From Ralstonia insidiosa (lineage in GTDB: Bacteria; Pseudomonadota; Gammaproteobacteria; Burkholderiales; Burkholderiaceae), in contig NZ_VZPV01000002.1 in assembly GCF_008801405.1 (NCBI RefSeq), positions 124,001-188,000 on the forward strand: DNA of 64,000 nt, given 5' to 3'. The first letter of the stretch is position 1. Each line of letters starts with the position of its first letter. Below the pieces are notes generated by a model that ran no database searches, had not been told where the DNA came from, and saw nothing but the letters and a program-made list of their open reading frames with translations. Below are positions 41,490 to 51,116 of this stretch, in pieces. Made by a program: the position numbers and the translations under genes.

Positions 41490-42707
41490 TCAGCCCTTGG
41501 CGGGTGCCAGGTCCTTCACGTCAACGGGCTTCTCGCCCATCTGCAGATGCAGGCGCTGTCCTGTGTACGGCGAATGCGCGCGCACCACGTCCATGTTCAG
41601 CTCGATGCCCAAACCGGGTTCGTTGGACGGGATGATGTAGCCGTCTTCCCAGCGGATCGGCGTCTTGACGACTTCTGCGTGAAAGCCACCCCACGTCATG
41701 ATGCTTTCCTGGATCAGGAAGTTCGGCGTGCAGGCGGCAAGCTGGATGCTCGCAGCGGCGCCCACTGGGCCGTTGTACAGGTGCGGCGCAATCTGTGCGT
41801 AGTGCACTTCCGCCAGCGTGGCGATCTTCTTGGCTTCGAGCAGACCGCCGACGCGCGCAACGTTCAGTTGAAGAATTGACGCGCCGCCCGCTTGCAGCAG
41901 CTTGTGGAATTCGTACTTCGTGGTCAGGCGTTCGCCCGTGGCGATGGGGATCGACGTGTGCTGCGCGATCGTCGCCATGGCCTCTTCCTGACCCGGCGGC
42001 ACCGGTTCTTCAAACCACAGCGGGTCATATTTCTCCAACCGCTTGGCCAGGCGGATGGCCGACGACGGCACCATCTGCCCGTGCGTGCCGAACAGCAGGT
42101 CGGCCTTGCTGCCAACCGCTTCACGCACGCGGCGGCAGAACAGCTCGCAGCGGTCGAGCACTTCCATCGACAGCTGATGACCGGAGTAAGCGGTGTACGG
42201 ACCGGCCGGGTCGAACTTCACGGCGGTGAAGCCAAGCCTGACGTTCTCCAGCGCGCATTCCGCAGCGAGATCCGGATCGTCGTAGTCGTACTCGCCCTGC
42301 GCGTTCTTCGGGTACAGATAGGTGTACGAACGCAGACGCTCGTTCACCTTGCCGCCCAGCAGTTCATGCACCGGCTTGCCCGCAGCCTTGCCGATGATGT
42401 CCCAGCAAGCCATCTCCAGGCCGCTGACCACGCCCATCATCGTGAGGTCGGGGCGCTGCGTGAAACCGCTCGAATAGCACTGGCGGAACAGGCGCTCGGT
42501 GTGATGCGGGTCCTGGTTCAGCAGATAGCGCTCGAACACATCTTCGATGATCGGCACCATGGCTTTGGGGTGGAACGTTGCGGAGTAGATTTCGCCCACG
42601 CCCTCGATGCCGTCGTCAGTCTTGATCTTGACGAACAGCCAGTACATGCCACCCACATGCGGTGGCGGAACAGCAACGACGTGTGTTTCAAGCGAGACGA
42701 CTTTCAT
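41490..42707 (-). CDS. Mandelate racemase/enolase-superfamily dehydratase-like protein
   Basis: The 405-residue protein has the N-terminal capping region (MKVVSLETHVVAV...) and a TIM barrel. Lys164 in AVKFDPAG, Glu233 in FEEPVPPG, Glu259 in ATGERL and His309 in APHLYNG occupy the expected barrel positions of galactonate-dehydratase-like enzymes (DgoD). The third metal position, Asp183 in DgoD (DFHG), reads GTHG here, so Gly207 appears to replace Asp. The enzyme likely dehydrates a sugar acid or a derivative, but its chemistry is uncertain. The start overlaps the MFS stop as ATGA. Confidence 0.85.
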   Translation of the reverse strand: MKVVSLETHVVAVPPPHVGGMYWLFVKIKTDDGIEGVGEIYSATFHPKAMVPIIEDVFERYLLNQDPHHTERLFRQCYSSGFTQRPDLTMMGVVSGLEMACWDIIGKAAGKPVHELLGGKVNERLRSYTYLYPKNAQGEYDYDDPDLAAECALENVRLGFTAVKFDPAGPYTAYSGHQLSMEVLDRCELFCRRVREAVGSKADLLFGTHGQMVPSSAIRLAKRLEKYDPLWFEEPVPPGQEEAMATIAQHTSIPIATGERLTTKYEFHKLLQAGGASILQLNVARVGGLLEAKKIATLAEVHYAQIAPHLYNGPVGAAASIQLAACTPNFLIQESIMTWGGFHAEVVKTPIRWEDGYIIPSNEPGLGIELNMDVVRAHSPYTGQRLHLQMGEKPVDVKDLAPAKG

Positions 42708-44026
42708 GGCGTTTCCTTCTTGCGGTTCAAGCGTTGTTTGAGGATGGCTGCTGCGCCCGCACCCAGCAGGGCAACGGCGGCGATGTAGCCGAAGAACAGT
42801 TGATAGCCACGCGCGCCGGCAAAGGTCTGCGTGATGTAGCCATTGATGAGCGGAAGGAACACGTCGGGCGCATAGCCCAGTACCGAGATCAGGCCAATGG
42901 CAAGGCCGGCACAATGCGGCGGCACCTTGCAGTCATCCAGCAGCGACCAGTACAGCCCGCGCACCGCGTAGGTCAGGATGCCGATGAACAGCACCAGCAC
43001 CACCAGCATGGCTGCGGGGCTATGGGTCGGCGCGAAGATCAGCCCGACCAGCGATACCGCCGCAAGCACCAGCGCCCAGAACAACACCGACGCCTTGGAT
43101 GTGCGATCGCCCAGCCAACCACCGCCAATGCCGCCAATCGGGCGCATCCACAGCTTGAGCGTCGCGATGGCGCCCGCTGCGGTAGCGCTCAGCCCAAAGC
43201 CGCCTTCGTGCAGATAGGCCGAGAAACTGTAGGTTGCCCAGAACACCTGATAGCCGCAGAACACGATGGCGACGACCAGCCACAACTCAGGAATGGCGGC
43301 GAGCGTTTTCAGATCAGCCAGCACGCTCCCACGCTTGGCCCTGGCAACCTCGGCACCGCGCTGCGCGGCAGGCTGACCGTCCTTCACCAGCGCAAGCAGC
43401 GCACCCAGCGCAATACAGCAGAACGCATACAGGTGGACGACGCGCTTGAAGCCCTCGATATCCGAGTCGCCACGTGTTTGCGTGACATAGGCGAACAACG
43501 CAATCGCAATGGTGGCGAGCAGCGCCTCGATCAGTCCACGCCCACCATCGAGCAAACCAAAGAAGCGCCCCTGCTCATCCGGGCCGGCAATCATGTTCAC
43601 GCGCTTGATGACCGCGGCCCAGAACGTCAGCCCCGTGCTCAGGCCCCAGGCACCAAAGATCACCACCAGCACCGCGAACGACGGCCCGGTTGCGTACAGC
43701 AGGCCGAGCGCGCCCGTCGCCAGCAGCGAAAAGCAGATCAACCAGCGCGGCGGCAGGCGGTCTGCCAGCCAGCCGCTGGGCAGGTAGCTCAACAGGAAAA
43801 TCGTGCCGAGCGACGAATACAGATAGCCCAGTTGCACATCGTCGATGTGGAAGAACGCCAGCATCGTCGACTGGTAGACCTGCCGCAGATACAGCATCGG
43901 GTAGATCGCACCGGCAGCGATCACCAGCAACATCAGCTGCACATAACGCTGCGTGCGTGCGTTACGCGAAGCGCGCGCGTCGGTCGACAACGCGACGGAA
44001 CCTGCCTGAGTCGATTGCGTCTGCAT
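42704..44026 (-). CDS. MFS permease, first of tandem pair
   Basis: The 440-residue protein has 12 predicted helices. It shares most segments with the next gene upstream, such as RTQRY(V/I)QL, YPMLYLRQ, PSGWLAD, GLSTGLTFWAAVIKRVNMIA, LLDGGRGL and YAVRGLYWSLLDDCKVP. Transport family by motifs is the MFS organic-anion or phthalate/hexuronate type, so a sugar-acid or carboxylate substrate is likely. The ATG at 44026 was chosen from the conserved N-terminus. It overlaps the enolase-superfamily gene by 4 bp, and the preceding MFS gene ends 22 bp upstream. Confidence 0.85.
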   Translation of the reverse strand: MQTQSTQAGSVALSTDARASRNARTQRYVQLMLLVIAAGAIYPMLYLRQVYQSTMLAFFHIDDVQLGYLYSSLGTIFLLSYLPSGWLADRLPPRWLICFSLLATGALGLLYATGPSFAVLVVIFGAWGLSTGLTFWAAVIKRVNMIAGPDEQGRFFGLLDGGRGLIEALLATIAIALFAYVTQTRGDSDIEGFKRVVHLYAFCCIALGALLALVKDGQPAAQRGAEVARAKRGSVLADLKTLAAIPELWLVVAIVFCGYQVFWATYSFSAYLHEGGFGLSATAAGAIATLKLWMRPIGGIGGGWLGDRTSKASVLFWALVLAAVSLVGLIFAPTHSPAAMLVVLVLFIGILTYAVRGLYWSLLDDCKVPPHCAGLAIGLISVLGYAPDVFLPLINGYITQTFAGARGYQLFFGYIAAVALLGAGAAAILKQRLNRKKETP

Positions 44027-44048
44027 GGCTTGGAACGCCTCTACGTCC

Positions 44049-45362
44049 TTATGCCCGCTTCGCCTGACGGCCAAAGCGACGCTTCAACACCAGCGCACCA
44101 AACGCGCCACACAGCGCCACCGCCACGATGTAGAAGAAGAAATAGCGGTAACCCAGGCCATGCGGATACTTGGTCGTGAGATGCCCGCTGAGCAGCGGCA
44201 GAAAGATGTCGGGCGAATAGCCGATCATCGAAACCAGGCCAATGGCCAGGCCCGTGCAATGCTCGGGCACCTTGCACTTGTCGAGCAGCGCCCAGTACAA
44301 GCCGCGCACACCGTACGCCATCAGCCCCACAAACAGTACGAGACCCACCAGCGCGACCAGCGGAGCCCCCGCAGGCATCAGCGCCAGGGTGGCCAGGGCT
44401 GCGCTACCGCACACCAGCACACCGGCCAGCACGCCCTCGCGCGACAACTTGTCCGCCAGGTAGCCACCGCCAATGCCGGCAACCGGACGCGTCCACATCT
44501 TTGCCATGGTGATGAAGCCGGTCACCGTGGCGGCCAGGCCGAAATCGCCCACCCGCAGATAGGCGGCAAAGTTGTAGGTGGACCAAAACAGTTGATAGCC
44601 GCAGAACACCACCGCCGCGAGAATCCACAGGTCCGGAATCTTGGCCAGGGTCTTCAGGTCGTCCAGCGTGCTGCCCTTGCGCGCTTTGGCTTTGGGTGCC
44701 GCGGGCACAGCGCCCGACCGCTTGTCCTTGATGAAGGCCAGAACGGTCGCAATCACCATGCACAAGGTGGAATACATCAGCAGCACCACGCGGAAGCCTT
44801 CGAACTCCGAGTGATTGCGTGTGAAATAAGCAAACACCGAGACGGCGATGAAGGCCAGTGATGCCTCGACCAAGCCGCGACCGCCATCGAGCATGCCGAA
44901 GAAACGTCCGCGCTCACTGTCGGTGGCGATCGAATTCACGCGCTTGATGACGGCCGACCAGAACGTGAGGCCAGTGGACACACCCCAGCAGCCGAAGATC
45001 ACCATCAGCACCGGAAACGCCGGCGCCGTCGAATACAGGAACCCGAGCGCGCCCGTGAGATACAGCGAGAAGCTGATCAGGATGCGCGGCGCGACGCGGT
45101 CTGCCAGCCAGCCGCTGGGGATGTAGCACGCAACGAATACCAAGCCCAGCGTGGAGTACAACTGGCCGAGCTGTATGTCGTTGATGCCAAAGAACGCCTG
45201 CATCGTCGGCCCGTAGTACTGCCGCAGATACAGCATCGGGTAGATCGTGCCGGCTGCCAGCACGACAAGCGCCAGCTGGATGTAGCGTTGCGTGCGTGCG
45301 GACTGCTGCGCGTCACCGGCAGAGCGCGACGCAGCTTGCGCCGCCGAGGTGGAGGTCGTCAT
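44049..45362 (-). CDS. MFS permease, second of tandem pair
   Basis: The 437-residue protein has 12 predicted helices. It is a close paralogue of the permease immediately downstream, with matching blocks throughout: YPMLYLRQYYGPTMQAFFGI, SGWLADRVAPRILIS, FSLYLTGALGF, IKRVNSIATDSERGRFFGMLDGG and YGVRGLYWALLDKCKVPEHC. The copies have diverged enough to suggest different substrates or isomers. It is the first transporter gene after the aldehyde dehydrogenase (108 bp). The start at 45362 is used because it fits the paralogue's N-terminus. Confidence 0.85.
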   Translation of the reverse strand: MTTSTSAAQAASRSAGDAQQSARTQRYIQLALVVLAAGTIYPMLYLRQYYGPTMQAFFGINDIQLGQLYSTLGLVFVACYIPSGWLADRVAPRILISFSLYLTGALGFLYSTAPAFPVLMVIFGCWGVSTGLTFWSAVIKRVNSIATDSERGRFFGMLDGGRGLVEASLAFIAVSVFAYFTRNHSEFEGFRVVLLMYSTLCMVIATVLAFIKDKRSGAVPAAPKAKARKGSTLDDLKTLAKIPDLWILAAVVFCGYQLFWSTYNFAAYLRVGDFGLAATVTGFITMAKMWTRPVAGIGGGYLADKLSREGVLAGVLVCGSAALATLALMPAGAPLVALVGLVLFVGLMAYGVRGLYWALLDKCKVPEHCTGLAIGLVSMIGYSPDIFLPLLSGHLTTKYPHGLGYRYFFFYIVAVALCGAFGALVLKRRFGRQAKRA

Positions 45363-45470
45363 TTGGGTGGTCTCCGAGGAAAGCGTGTCCGCTGTTCCAA
45401 TTGTTCTTTTTGGGGAAAACGGCGTGCCGCGCAACAGACTGCGAAAACACGGCGCGGTACGGCCAGCCGG

Positions 45471-46895
45471 TCAGTACTTCATGACCACCAGCCGTGTTTG
45501 CGTGAACTCGAGCATCCCGTGCTTGCCGTCGTCGCCGCCAAGGCCGGAGCGCTTCCAGCCGGCGTGGTAACCCTGGTACGGATCGGCCGGTGTGCGGTTG
45601 ACGTACAGCTCGCCCGCTTCGATGGCATTGGCCACCTTCAGGGCGGTGCGGTAGTTCTCGGTGTAGAGCACCGATGCCAGGCCGAACTGGTGGTCGTTGG
45701 CCAAGGCAATGGCTTCGTCGATGTTGGAGTAGCGCAGCACGGCCAGAATCGGACCGAAGGTCTCTTCCTGAACGATCTCCATGTCCTGACGGCAGTTGGT
45801 CAGCAGCGTGGCCGGGTAAAAGAAGCCGGGGCCATCGGGCAGCTTTCCGCCGGTCTCCAGCGTTGCACCGTCGGCAATGGCACCTTCGACCATCGCGTGA
45901 ATGCCGGCGCGCGCCGATGCGCTCACCTGGGGCCCCATGCACGACGGATCGACCGCGCGGTCACCGATGCGCACGGCGGCCATCTGCTCCTTGAGCAGGG
46001 CGACAAAGCGGTCGTGGACGCTCTCATGCACGTACACGCGCTCGATGGCCGTGCAACGTTGACCGCAATGTGCGACCTTGGCCGCGACAAGCGCAGCGGC
46101 CACCGCTTCCAGATCTGTATCCGGCTCAACGATGGCAGGCGTCTTGCCGCCAAGCTCCAGCGACGGCTTGGCAATGTTCACCTTGCAGTAGTCGAGCACC
46201 TTGCGGCCCGCATTCACGCTGCCCGTGAGCGTGATCATGCCGACCGCCGCGTGGGTGCATAGCACCTCGGCCGTGGCGTGATCCATCGCCAGAATGTTGA
46301 CGACACCCGGCGGAAAGCCGGCATCCTCAACCGCCTTTGCAATTTCGAAAGCCGAAACGGGCGTGTTGTTGCTGGGCCGAACCACCACGGTGTTGCCCGT
46401 AATCAGCGCGGGGGCAATCTTTCGCAGCAGCGTATAGACGGGATAGTTGAACGGGATCAGGCACGCCACGACACCGATGGGATCGCGTTGCAGGAAGAGG
46501 TTTTCGTCCGGCGTATCGCTGGGGATCACCTCGCCCTCGATCCGGCGTGCCCACTCGGCGTGATAGCGCGTGATCTGACCGGCGTAGATGGCTTCGTTTG
46601 AAGCGTCTTCCAGGCTCTTGCCCGACTCCTGCGCGAGCGCTGCGCCAATCTCGGGAGCACGCGCCGTCAGCGCGTCGGCGAGCTTGTGCAGGTAAGCAGC
46701 GCGCTCGGTGCTCGGCAGCTTGCGCCAGGGCTTCTGCGCGGCGGCCGCTGCCTCGACAGCGGCAACTGCCTCATCGGCCGTCGCCGCCGACACGCGTGCA
46801 AACGGTGCTTCGGTGGCGGGATTATGGACAACGATGACTGCATCGCTTTGCGCATCGGCAAACCGGCCATTCACATAGTTGCGCTCGGTACGCAT
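45471..46895 (-). CDS. Aldehyde dehydrogenase, lactaldehyde dehydrogenase-like
   Basis: The 474-residue NAD(P)-dependent enzyme oxidises an aldehyde to an acid. Catalytic Cys281 lies in CGQRCTAIERV and the general base Glu248 in LELGGKTP; the cofactor-binding region is GVVACLIPFNYPVYTLLRKIAPAL. The form GQRCT and the N-terminus RNYVNGRF resemble the AldA class (lactaldehyde/glycolaldehyde dehydrogenases). It is the first gene of the minus-strand catabolic operon and divergent from a LysR gene, whose operator lies between. The aldehyde is unknown. Confidence 0.9.
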   Translation of the reverse strand: MRTERNYVNGRFADAQSDAVIVVHNPATEAPFARVSAATADEAVAAVEAAAAAQKPWRKLPSTERAAYLHKLADALTARAPEIGAALAQESGKSLEDASNEAIYAGQITRYHAEWARRIEGEVIPSDTPDENLFLQRDPIGVVACLIPFNYPVYTLLRKIAPALITGNTVVVRPSNNTPVSAFEIAKAVEDAGFPPGVVNILAMDHATAEVLCTHAAVGMITLTGSVNAGRKVLDYCKVNIAKPSLELGGKTPAIVEPDTDLEAVAAALVAAKVAHCGQRCTAIERVYVHESVHDRFVALLKEQMAAVRIGDRAVDPSCMGPQVSASARAGIHAMVEGAIADGATLETGGKLPDGPGFFYPATLLTNCRQDMEIVQEETFGPILAVLRYSNIDEAIALANDHQFGLASVLYTENYRTALKVANAIEAGELYVNRTPADPYQGYHAGWKRSGLGGDDGKHGMLEFTQTRLVVMKY

Positions 46896-47265
46896 GAAGA
46901 GGCTCCTTCGGACGGAAGCGCGAATCGCCGCATGAGCGATCACGCATCACAGGACAGGAGCGCATTCTGTTCAGCCGTTCAGAGCCCGACAAACGACTTA
47001 TTGTTACAGCGGGTATGCGAAAAACTCATGCTGTATCCACCGATCTGCCGCAAGCGCGCGCCACACAAGGCGATGCGCGAAACCACAGCAAGAATCGCCA
47101 ATCATGCGACACCGAAAAATTCGGACGTATCCGAATGTCGACAAGCGACGAAGCGCATAACGTCTCGCCGCGTCGACGTCGAAAACGTGCCTGGGCGTTG
47201 TGACATAGTTTGACTTCCCGCAAACCAGCGGAGCCGGCATCGACGAACCAGAGGACACCGACACC
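46896..47265. promoter_or_regulatory. Divergent control region with LysR-type palindrome
   Basis: The 370-bp gap between the aldehyde dehydrogenase and the LysR gene contains ATTCGGA and TCCGAAT (47119-47125 and 47130-47136) separated by CGTA. This is a perfect 7-bp inverted repeat that fits a LysR-type binding site. An AT-rich stretch near 46985-47035 could carry the promoter for the catabolic operon. No other gene was seen in the gap. Confidence 0.5.
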
Positions 47266-48141
47266 ATGCGACGCCTACCATCGCTGATCGCGCTGCGATT
47301 CTTCGAGGAGACCGCGCGTCACCTCAGCTTCAGCCGCGCGGCGGCTTCACTGTTCGTTACGCAAAGCGCGGTCAGCCGGCAGATCCGCCTGCTGGAAGAC
47401 GCGCTCGGCGCGCAGCTTTTTGAGCGTGACCACAAAGGCGTCAACTTGACCGAAGCTGGTCAGCGCCTTCTGCCGTTTGTCGAGCAGGCGTTCAACGCCA
47501 TCGAGCGCGGCGTTGGAGAGGTGGCCGCAGCGCCTCCGAAAACGAAGCGCCGCCTTACGGTATCGCTGCCGCCCACGCTTGCGACACAGTGGTTCTCGCC
47601 ACGGCTGGGCACGCTCTCTGAGGCGCAGCCGGATGTTGAACTGTCGATCCGCACCGATGCGTCGGACGACTGCGATTGCCGCATCCGTTTCGGACGCGCC
47701 GCGCTGCCAGACATGCATTCAGAACTACTGATGATGGAGCGGCATGCCTTGGTGGGTGCGCCGAGGTTTTCGGGCGAACCACTCGACACGCTGTTTGGCA
47801 AGCTGTCGCCATTGCATGTATTGCATGAGGGCAAACGCCTGACGATGTGGGTCGACTGGTGCGCCCAAGCCGGCATCCCCTACACACGGGTTAGCGATGG
47901 CATCGAATTTTCGACACTCGAGCAGGCGATCCACGCCGCGCGCAAGGGTGCGGGGCTCGCCATCGTCGATCTCAACATGATCGAAGAGGAGATCGGTGAC
48001 GGCACGCTGGTGCGGCTGTCGCCCGCGCAGGTGGTCGGCCCGTTCGGCTACTGGCTGGATGTTGCGCCAGCCAACGTAGCGGCCGAACACGTACGTGCAT
48101 TTGCTGCGTGGTTGCGGGAGCAAGTGGCGGAGCGCACCTGA
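47266..48141 (+). CDS. LysR-family regulator, GcvA-like
   Basis: The 291-residue protein has the winged helix LPSLIALRFFEETARHLSFSRAAASLFVTQSAVSRQIRLLEDALGAQLFER (residues 4-53), characteristic of the GcvA branch, and a substrate-binding domain with VSLPPTLATQWFSPRLGTL. It is divergent from the aldehyde dehydrogenase and convergent with the MFS permease, so it is the likely regulator of the catabolic island. A palindromic operator candidate lies 130 bp upstream. Confidence 0.9.
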   Translation: MRRLPSLIALRFFEETARHLSFSRAAASLFVTQSAVSRQIRLLEDALGAQLFERDHKGVNLTEAGQRLLPFVEQAFNAIERGVGEVAAAPPKTKRRLTVSLPPTLATQWFSPRLGTLSEAQPDVELSIRTDASDDCDCRIRFGRAALPDMHSELLMMERHALVGAPRFSGEPLDTLFGKLSPLHVLHEGKRLTMWVDWCAQAGIPYTRVSDGIEFSTLEQAIHAARKGAGLAIVDLNMIEEEIGDGTLVRLSPAQVVGPFGYWLDVAPANVAAEHVRAFAAWLREQVAERT

Positions 48142-48182
48142 CTGGCAGGCGCCCCGCCCAGCTTGTTGTTTGCCGGAGTGTC

Positions 48183-49556
48183 TCAGTGACCCGCCGCCTG
48201 GTTGAGCGTCAGATGCTTTGTCTCCGGCGCCCACGCAATCGACACGATCATCCCGACCAACAGCACCCCGGCAAGCGCGAACATCGTTGCCTGGAACCCC
48301 AGCGTCGTAATACTGACCGGCAGCAGGAACGTGCCCACCGCAGACCCCAGCCGACTGCACGCAACAGAGAGACCCACGCCGCTTGCCCGCACTTCCGTCG
48401 GGAAGCACTCGGGAGGAAACACGCCAACCAAGTTGCTGAACGCCGACATCGTGAGCGTGAAGATTGCGAACGCGATAATCATGCCGACCGATGCCGTGGA
48501 CGGCAGCAGCGCCAGCACCAGAAGCGACACGCAGGTCACCGCAAATGAGCCGATCAGAAAGCCACGTCGCGACAACACGATCGTGAGCCAGATGCCGACC
48601 AGTGCGCCGAGTACGAGGAAAGCATTGAGCAGCAGATCCGTGCCAAACCCTTGCGACAGTCCGATCGTCCAGAGGATCGTCGGCAAGAACGTGTAGATCG
48701 CGAAGTACGGGATCACCAGGCACATGAAGAACACGCAGTTGAAGAGCGTGCGGCGAATCAGATCCGGCTGAAACAGTCGCCCGAAACCCACGTTAGCGTG
48801 CGGTTCGGCCGCGCCGTCCAGCACGACGTTCGGGCCGAAGAACTTGGCAACAATCGCGCGCGCTTCCTTCATGCGTCCCTTACCGGCCAACCAGCGCGGG
48901 GACTCAGGCGTGCCCATGCGCAGGAACAGGATGATTGCGGCAGGCAATGCAGCCGAGGCCAGCAGCCAGCGCCAGGAATCCGGCGTGGCGTGCGCGTAGA
49001 CCATGCCGAGCACGTTGGCGATGACGTAGCCCACGGTCCAGATCACGCTGAACGAACCCAGCAAGACCCCACGATGCTTGCGTGGCGAGAACTCCGCCAA
49101 AATCGCATGGCCAACCGAAAAGTCACCGCCCATCCCGATACCAATCAGGATACGCAGCAGGAACAGCTCCATCGGTGACGTCACGAAGAACTGCGCTGCC
49201 GAAGCGACGGTGATGATCAGGAAGCTCGTCAGGAAGATCTTCTGACGGCCCATGATGTCGGACAGACGGCCAAACAGGAGGCTGCCCAAGAAGATGCCGA
49301 TCAACGCGGAGCTGCCAAGCATCCCCATCCAGAACGGATCGAGCGGCATCTGGTTGCCCATGGCGCTGAGCGCATAACCAACGGTCCCCAGCACGTAGCC
49401 TTCGGTCAGGTGCGCACCGAACGTGAGGCCGGCGATCTTGATATGAAAGCGGTTCAGCGGAACATCGTCGAGGTTGACCCGACCTTGCAGGCGTTCAACC
49501 GTGGACGGCTGCGGCATGGTGCCGTCAGCCACATACTGAGCATTCGAATGGCTCAT
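48183..49556 (-). CDS. MFS permease of sugar-porter-like family
   Basis: The 457-residue protein has 12 predicted helices. The motif FGRLSDIMGRQKIF follows helix 2, and the GIGMGGDFSVGHAILAEFSPRKHRGVLLGSF segment with the PESPRWL loop is typical of sugar-porter or aromatic-acid/metabolite:H+ symporters. It is unrelated in detail to the tandem permeases at 42704-45362. AGGAGGAGCC precedes the ATG at 49556. It forms an operon with downstream-facing dehydrogenase genes (112-bp gap) and probably imports the same or a related substrate. Confidence 0.85.
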   Translation of the reverse strand: MSHSNAQYVADGTMPQPSTVERLQGRVNLDDVPLNRFHIKIAGLTFGAHLTEGYVLGTVGYALSAMGNQMPLDPFWMGMLGSSALIGIFLGSLLFGRLSDIMGRQKIFLTSFLIITVASAAQFFVTSPMELFLLRILIGIGMGGDFSVGHAILAEFSPRKHRGVLLGSFSVIWTVGYVIANVLGMVYAHATPDSWRWLLASAALPAAIILFLRMGTPESPRWLAGKGRMKEARAIVAKFFGPNVVLDGAAEPHANVGFGRLFQPDLIRRTLFNCVFFMCLVIPYFAIYTFLPTILWTIGLSQGFGTDLLLNAFLVLGALVGIWLTIVLSRRGFLIGSFAVTCVSLLVLALLPSTASVGMIIAFAIFTLTMSAFSNLVGVFPPECFPTEVRASGVGLSVACSRLGSAVGTFLLPVSITTLGFQATMFALAGVLLVGMIVSIAWAPETKHLTLNQAAGH

Positions 49557-49667
49557 GGCTCCTCCTGAATTTTTATGAGTGATGCGCGGGCGTGAGACGC
49601 CTCGGCGAGGGGAAAGGCGCGCCGCGCAGCCTGACGAGGTGCGCGGCGCAATCGCTGGGGGAGCGAC

Positions 49668-51116
49668 TTAGCGGCCGAGACCGGCCATCAGCGTGTACTT
49701 GAGCTCGACGTACTCGTCGATGCCGTACTTCGAGCCTTCGCGGCCTAGGCCGGATTGCTTCACGCCGCCGAAGGGGGCGACTTCGGTCGAAATGATGCCG
49801 TCGTTGACACCCACCATCCCGCTTTCCAACGCGCCCGAGACACGCCATGCGCGACCGAGGTCACGCGTGTAAAAGTACGCGGACAGGCCAAAAGGGGTGT
49901 CATTGGCGACGGCAATCGCCTCTTCCTCGGTCTCAAAGCGGAAGCACGCGGCGACGGGGCCGAAGGTTTCCTCTTCCGCGATCAGCATGTCACGCGTCAT
50001 GCCGGCCAGCACAGTCGGCTCGTAGAACGTACCGCCAAGCGCGTGGCGCTTGCCGCCAGTGACCACCGCAGCGCCCTTGGCTGTTGCGTCGGCAACGTGC
50101 GCTTCCACCTTGGCGAGTGCCGCCGCGTTGATCAACGGCCCCTGCTCGACGTCGCCCGTGAGCGCATTGCCCACGCGCAGCTTCTTGACCGCCGCTGCCA
50201 GCTTTTGCGTGAACGCGTCGTACACACCGTCTTGCACTAGGAAGCGATTCACGCACACGCAGGTCTGCCCGGTGTTGCGGAACTTGGAAGCCATGGCGCC
50301 TTCCACCGCTGCATCCAGGTCGGCATCATCAAACACGATAAACGGCGCGTTGCCACCCAGCTCCAGCGACAGCTTCTTCAGCGTATCGGCCGACTGCTTG
50401 GCAAGCAGCTTGCCCACGCGTGTCGAGCCCGTGAACGAAAGTTTGCGCACGACCTCCGACCCGGTAAGCACCGCACCGATGGCCACCGCGTCACCCGACA
50501 CAACGTTGAACACGCCAGCCGGCACGCCTGCGCGCTCGGCCAGCACGGCCAGCGCAAATGCCGACAGCGGCGTCTCTTCCGACGGCTTGAGCACCATCGT
50601 GCAACCGGCCGCCAGCGCGGGACCCGCCTTGCGCGTGATCATCGCCAGCGGGAAGTTCCACGGCGTGATGGCCGCCACCACACCAATCGGCTCACGCGTG
50701 ACGACGATCTGCGCGTTCGGCTTCGGGCTGGGGATCACGTCGCCGTACATGCGCTTGGCTTCTTCGGCAAACCACTCCAGAAAGCTCGCGGCATACGCGA
50801 CTTCGCCCTTGGCTTCTGACAGCGGCTTGCCTTGCTCGCGCGACATCAGCTCAGCCAGTGCATCGCGGTGTTCAAGCATCAGTCCGCCCCAGCGCTTGAC
50901 CCGTGCGCCGCGCTCCTTGGCGGTGAGTGCGCGCCAGGCCGGTAGTGCGCGCTCAGCGGCATCAATGGCCTGTTGGGTTTCGGCAGCGCCACCCTTGGCA
51001 ACCTGCGCAATGGCTTCGCCCGTTGCGGGGTTCAGCACCGCGTAGGTGGCTGCACCGCCCTGCGGCTCGTACCATTCGCCACCAATGTAGTGGCCAGTCT
51101 TGAGAAATTCGCTCAT
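49668..51116 (-). CDS. gabD: Succinate-semialdehyde-type aldehyde dehydrogenase
   Basis: The 482-residue enzyme matches GabD in length and motifs: GVVAAITPWNFPLAMITRKAGPALAAGC, Glu252 in LELGGNAPF and catalytic Cys286 in FRNTGQTCVCVNRF. The second cysteine (Cys288) is the usual redox partner in GabD. It oxidises succinate semialdehyde or a similar dialdehyde acid such as 2-oxoglutarate semialdehyde with NAD(P). It overlaps the aldo/keto reductase gene as ATGA. Here it is probably a step in sugar-acid catabolism rather than GABA use, since no transaminase is near. The symbol is by similarity. Confidence 0.85.
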   Translation of the reverse strand: MSEFLKTGHYIGGEWYEPQGGAATYAVLNPATGEAIAQVAKGGAAETQQAIDAAERALPAWRALTAKERGARVKRWGGLMLEHRDALAELMSREQGKPLSEAKGEVAYAASFLEWFAEEAKRMYGDVIPSPKPNAQIVVTREPIGVVAAITPWNFPLAMITRKAGPALAAGCTMVLKPSEETPLSAFALAVLAERAGVPAGVFNVVSGDAVAIGAVLTGSEVVRKLSFTGSTRVGKLLAKQSADTLKKLSLELGGNAPFIVFDDADLDAAVEGAMASKFRNTGQTCVCVNRFLVQDGVYDAFTQKLAAAVKKLRVGNALTGDVEQGPLINAAALAKVEAHVADATAKGAAVVTGGKRHALGGTFYEPTVLAGMTRDMLIAEEETFGPVAACFRFETEEEAIAVANDTPFGLSAYFYTRDLGRAWRVSGALESGMVGVNDGIISTEVAPFGGVKQSGLGREGSKYGIDEYVELKYTLMAGLGR

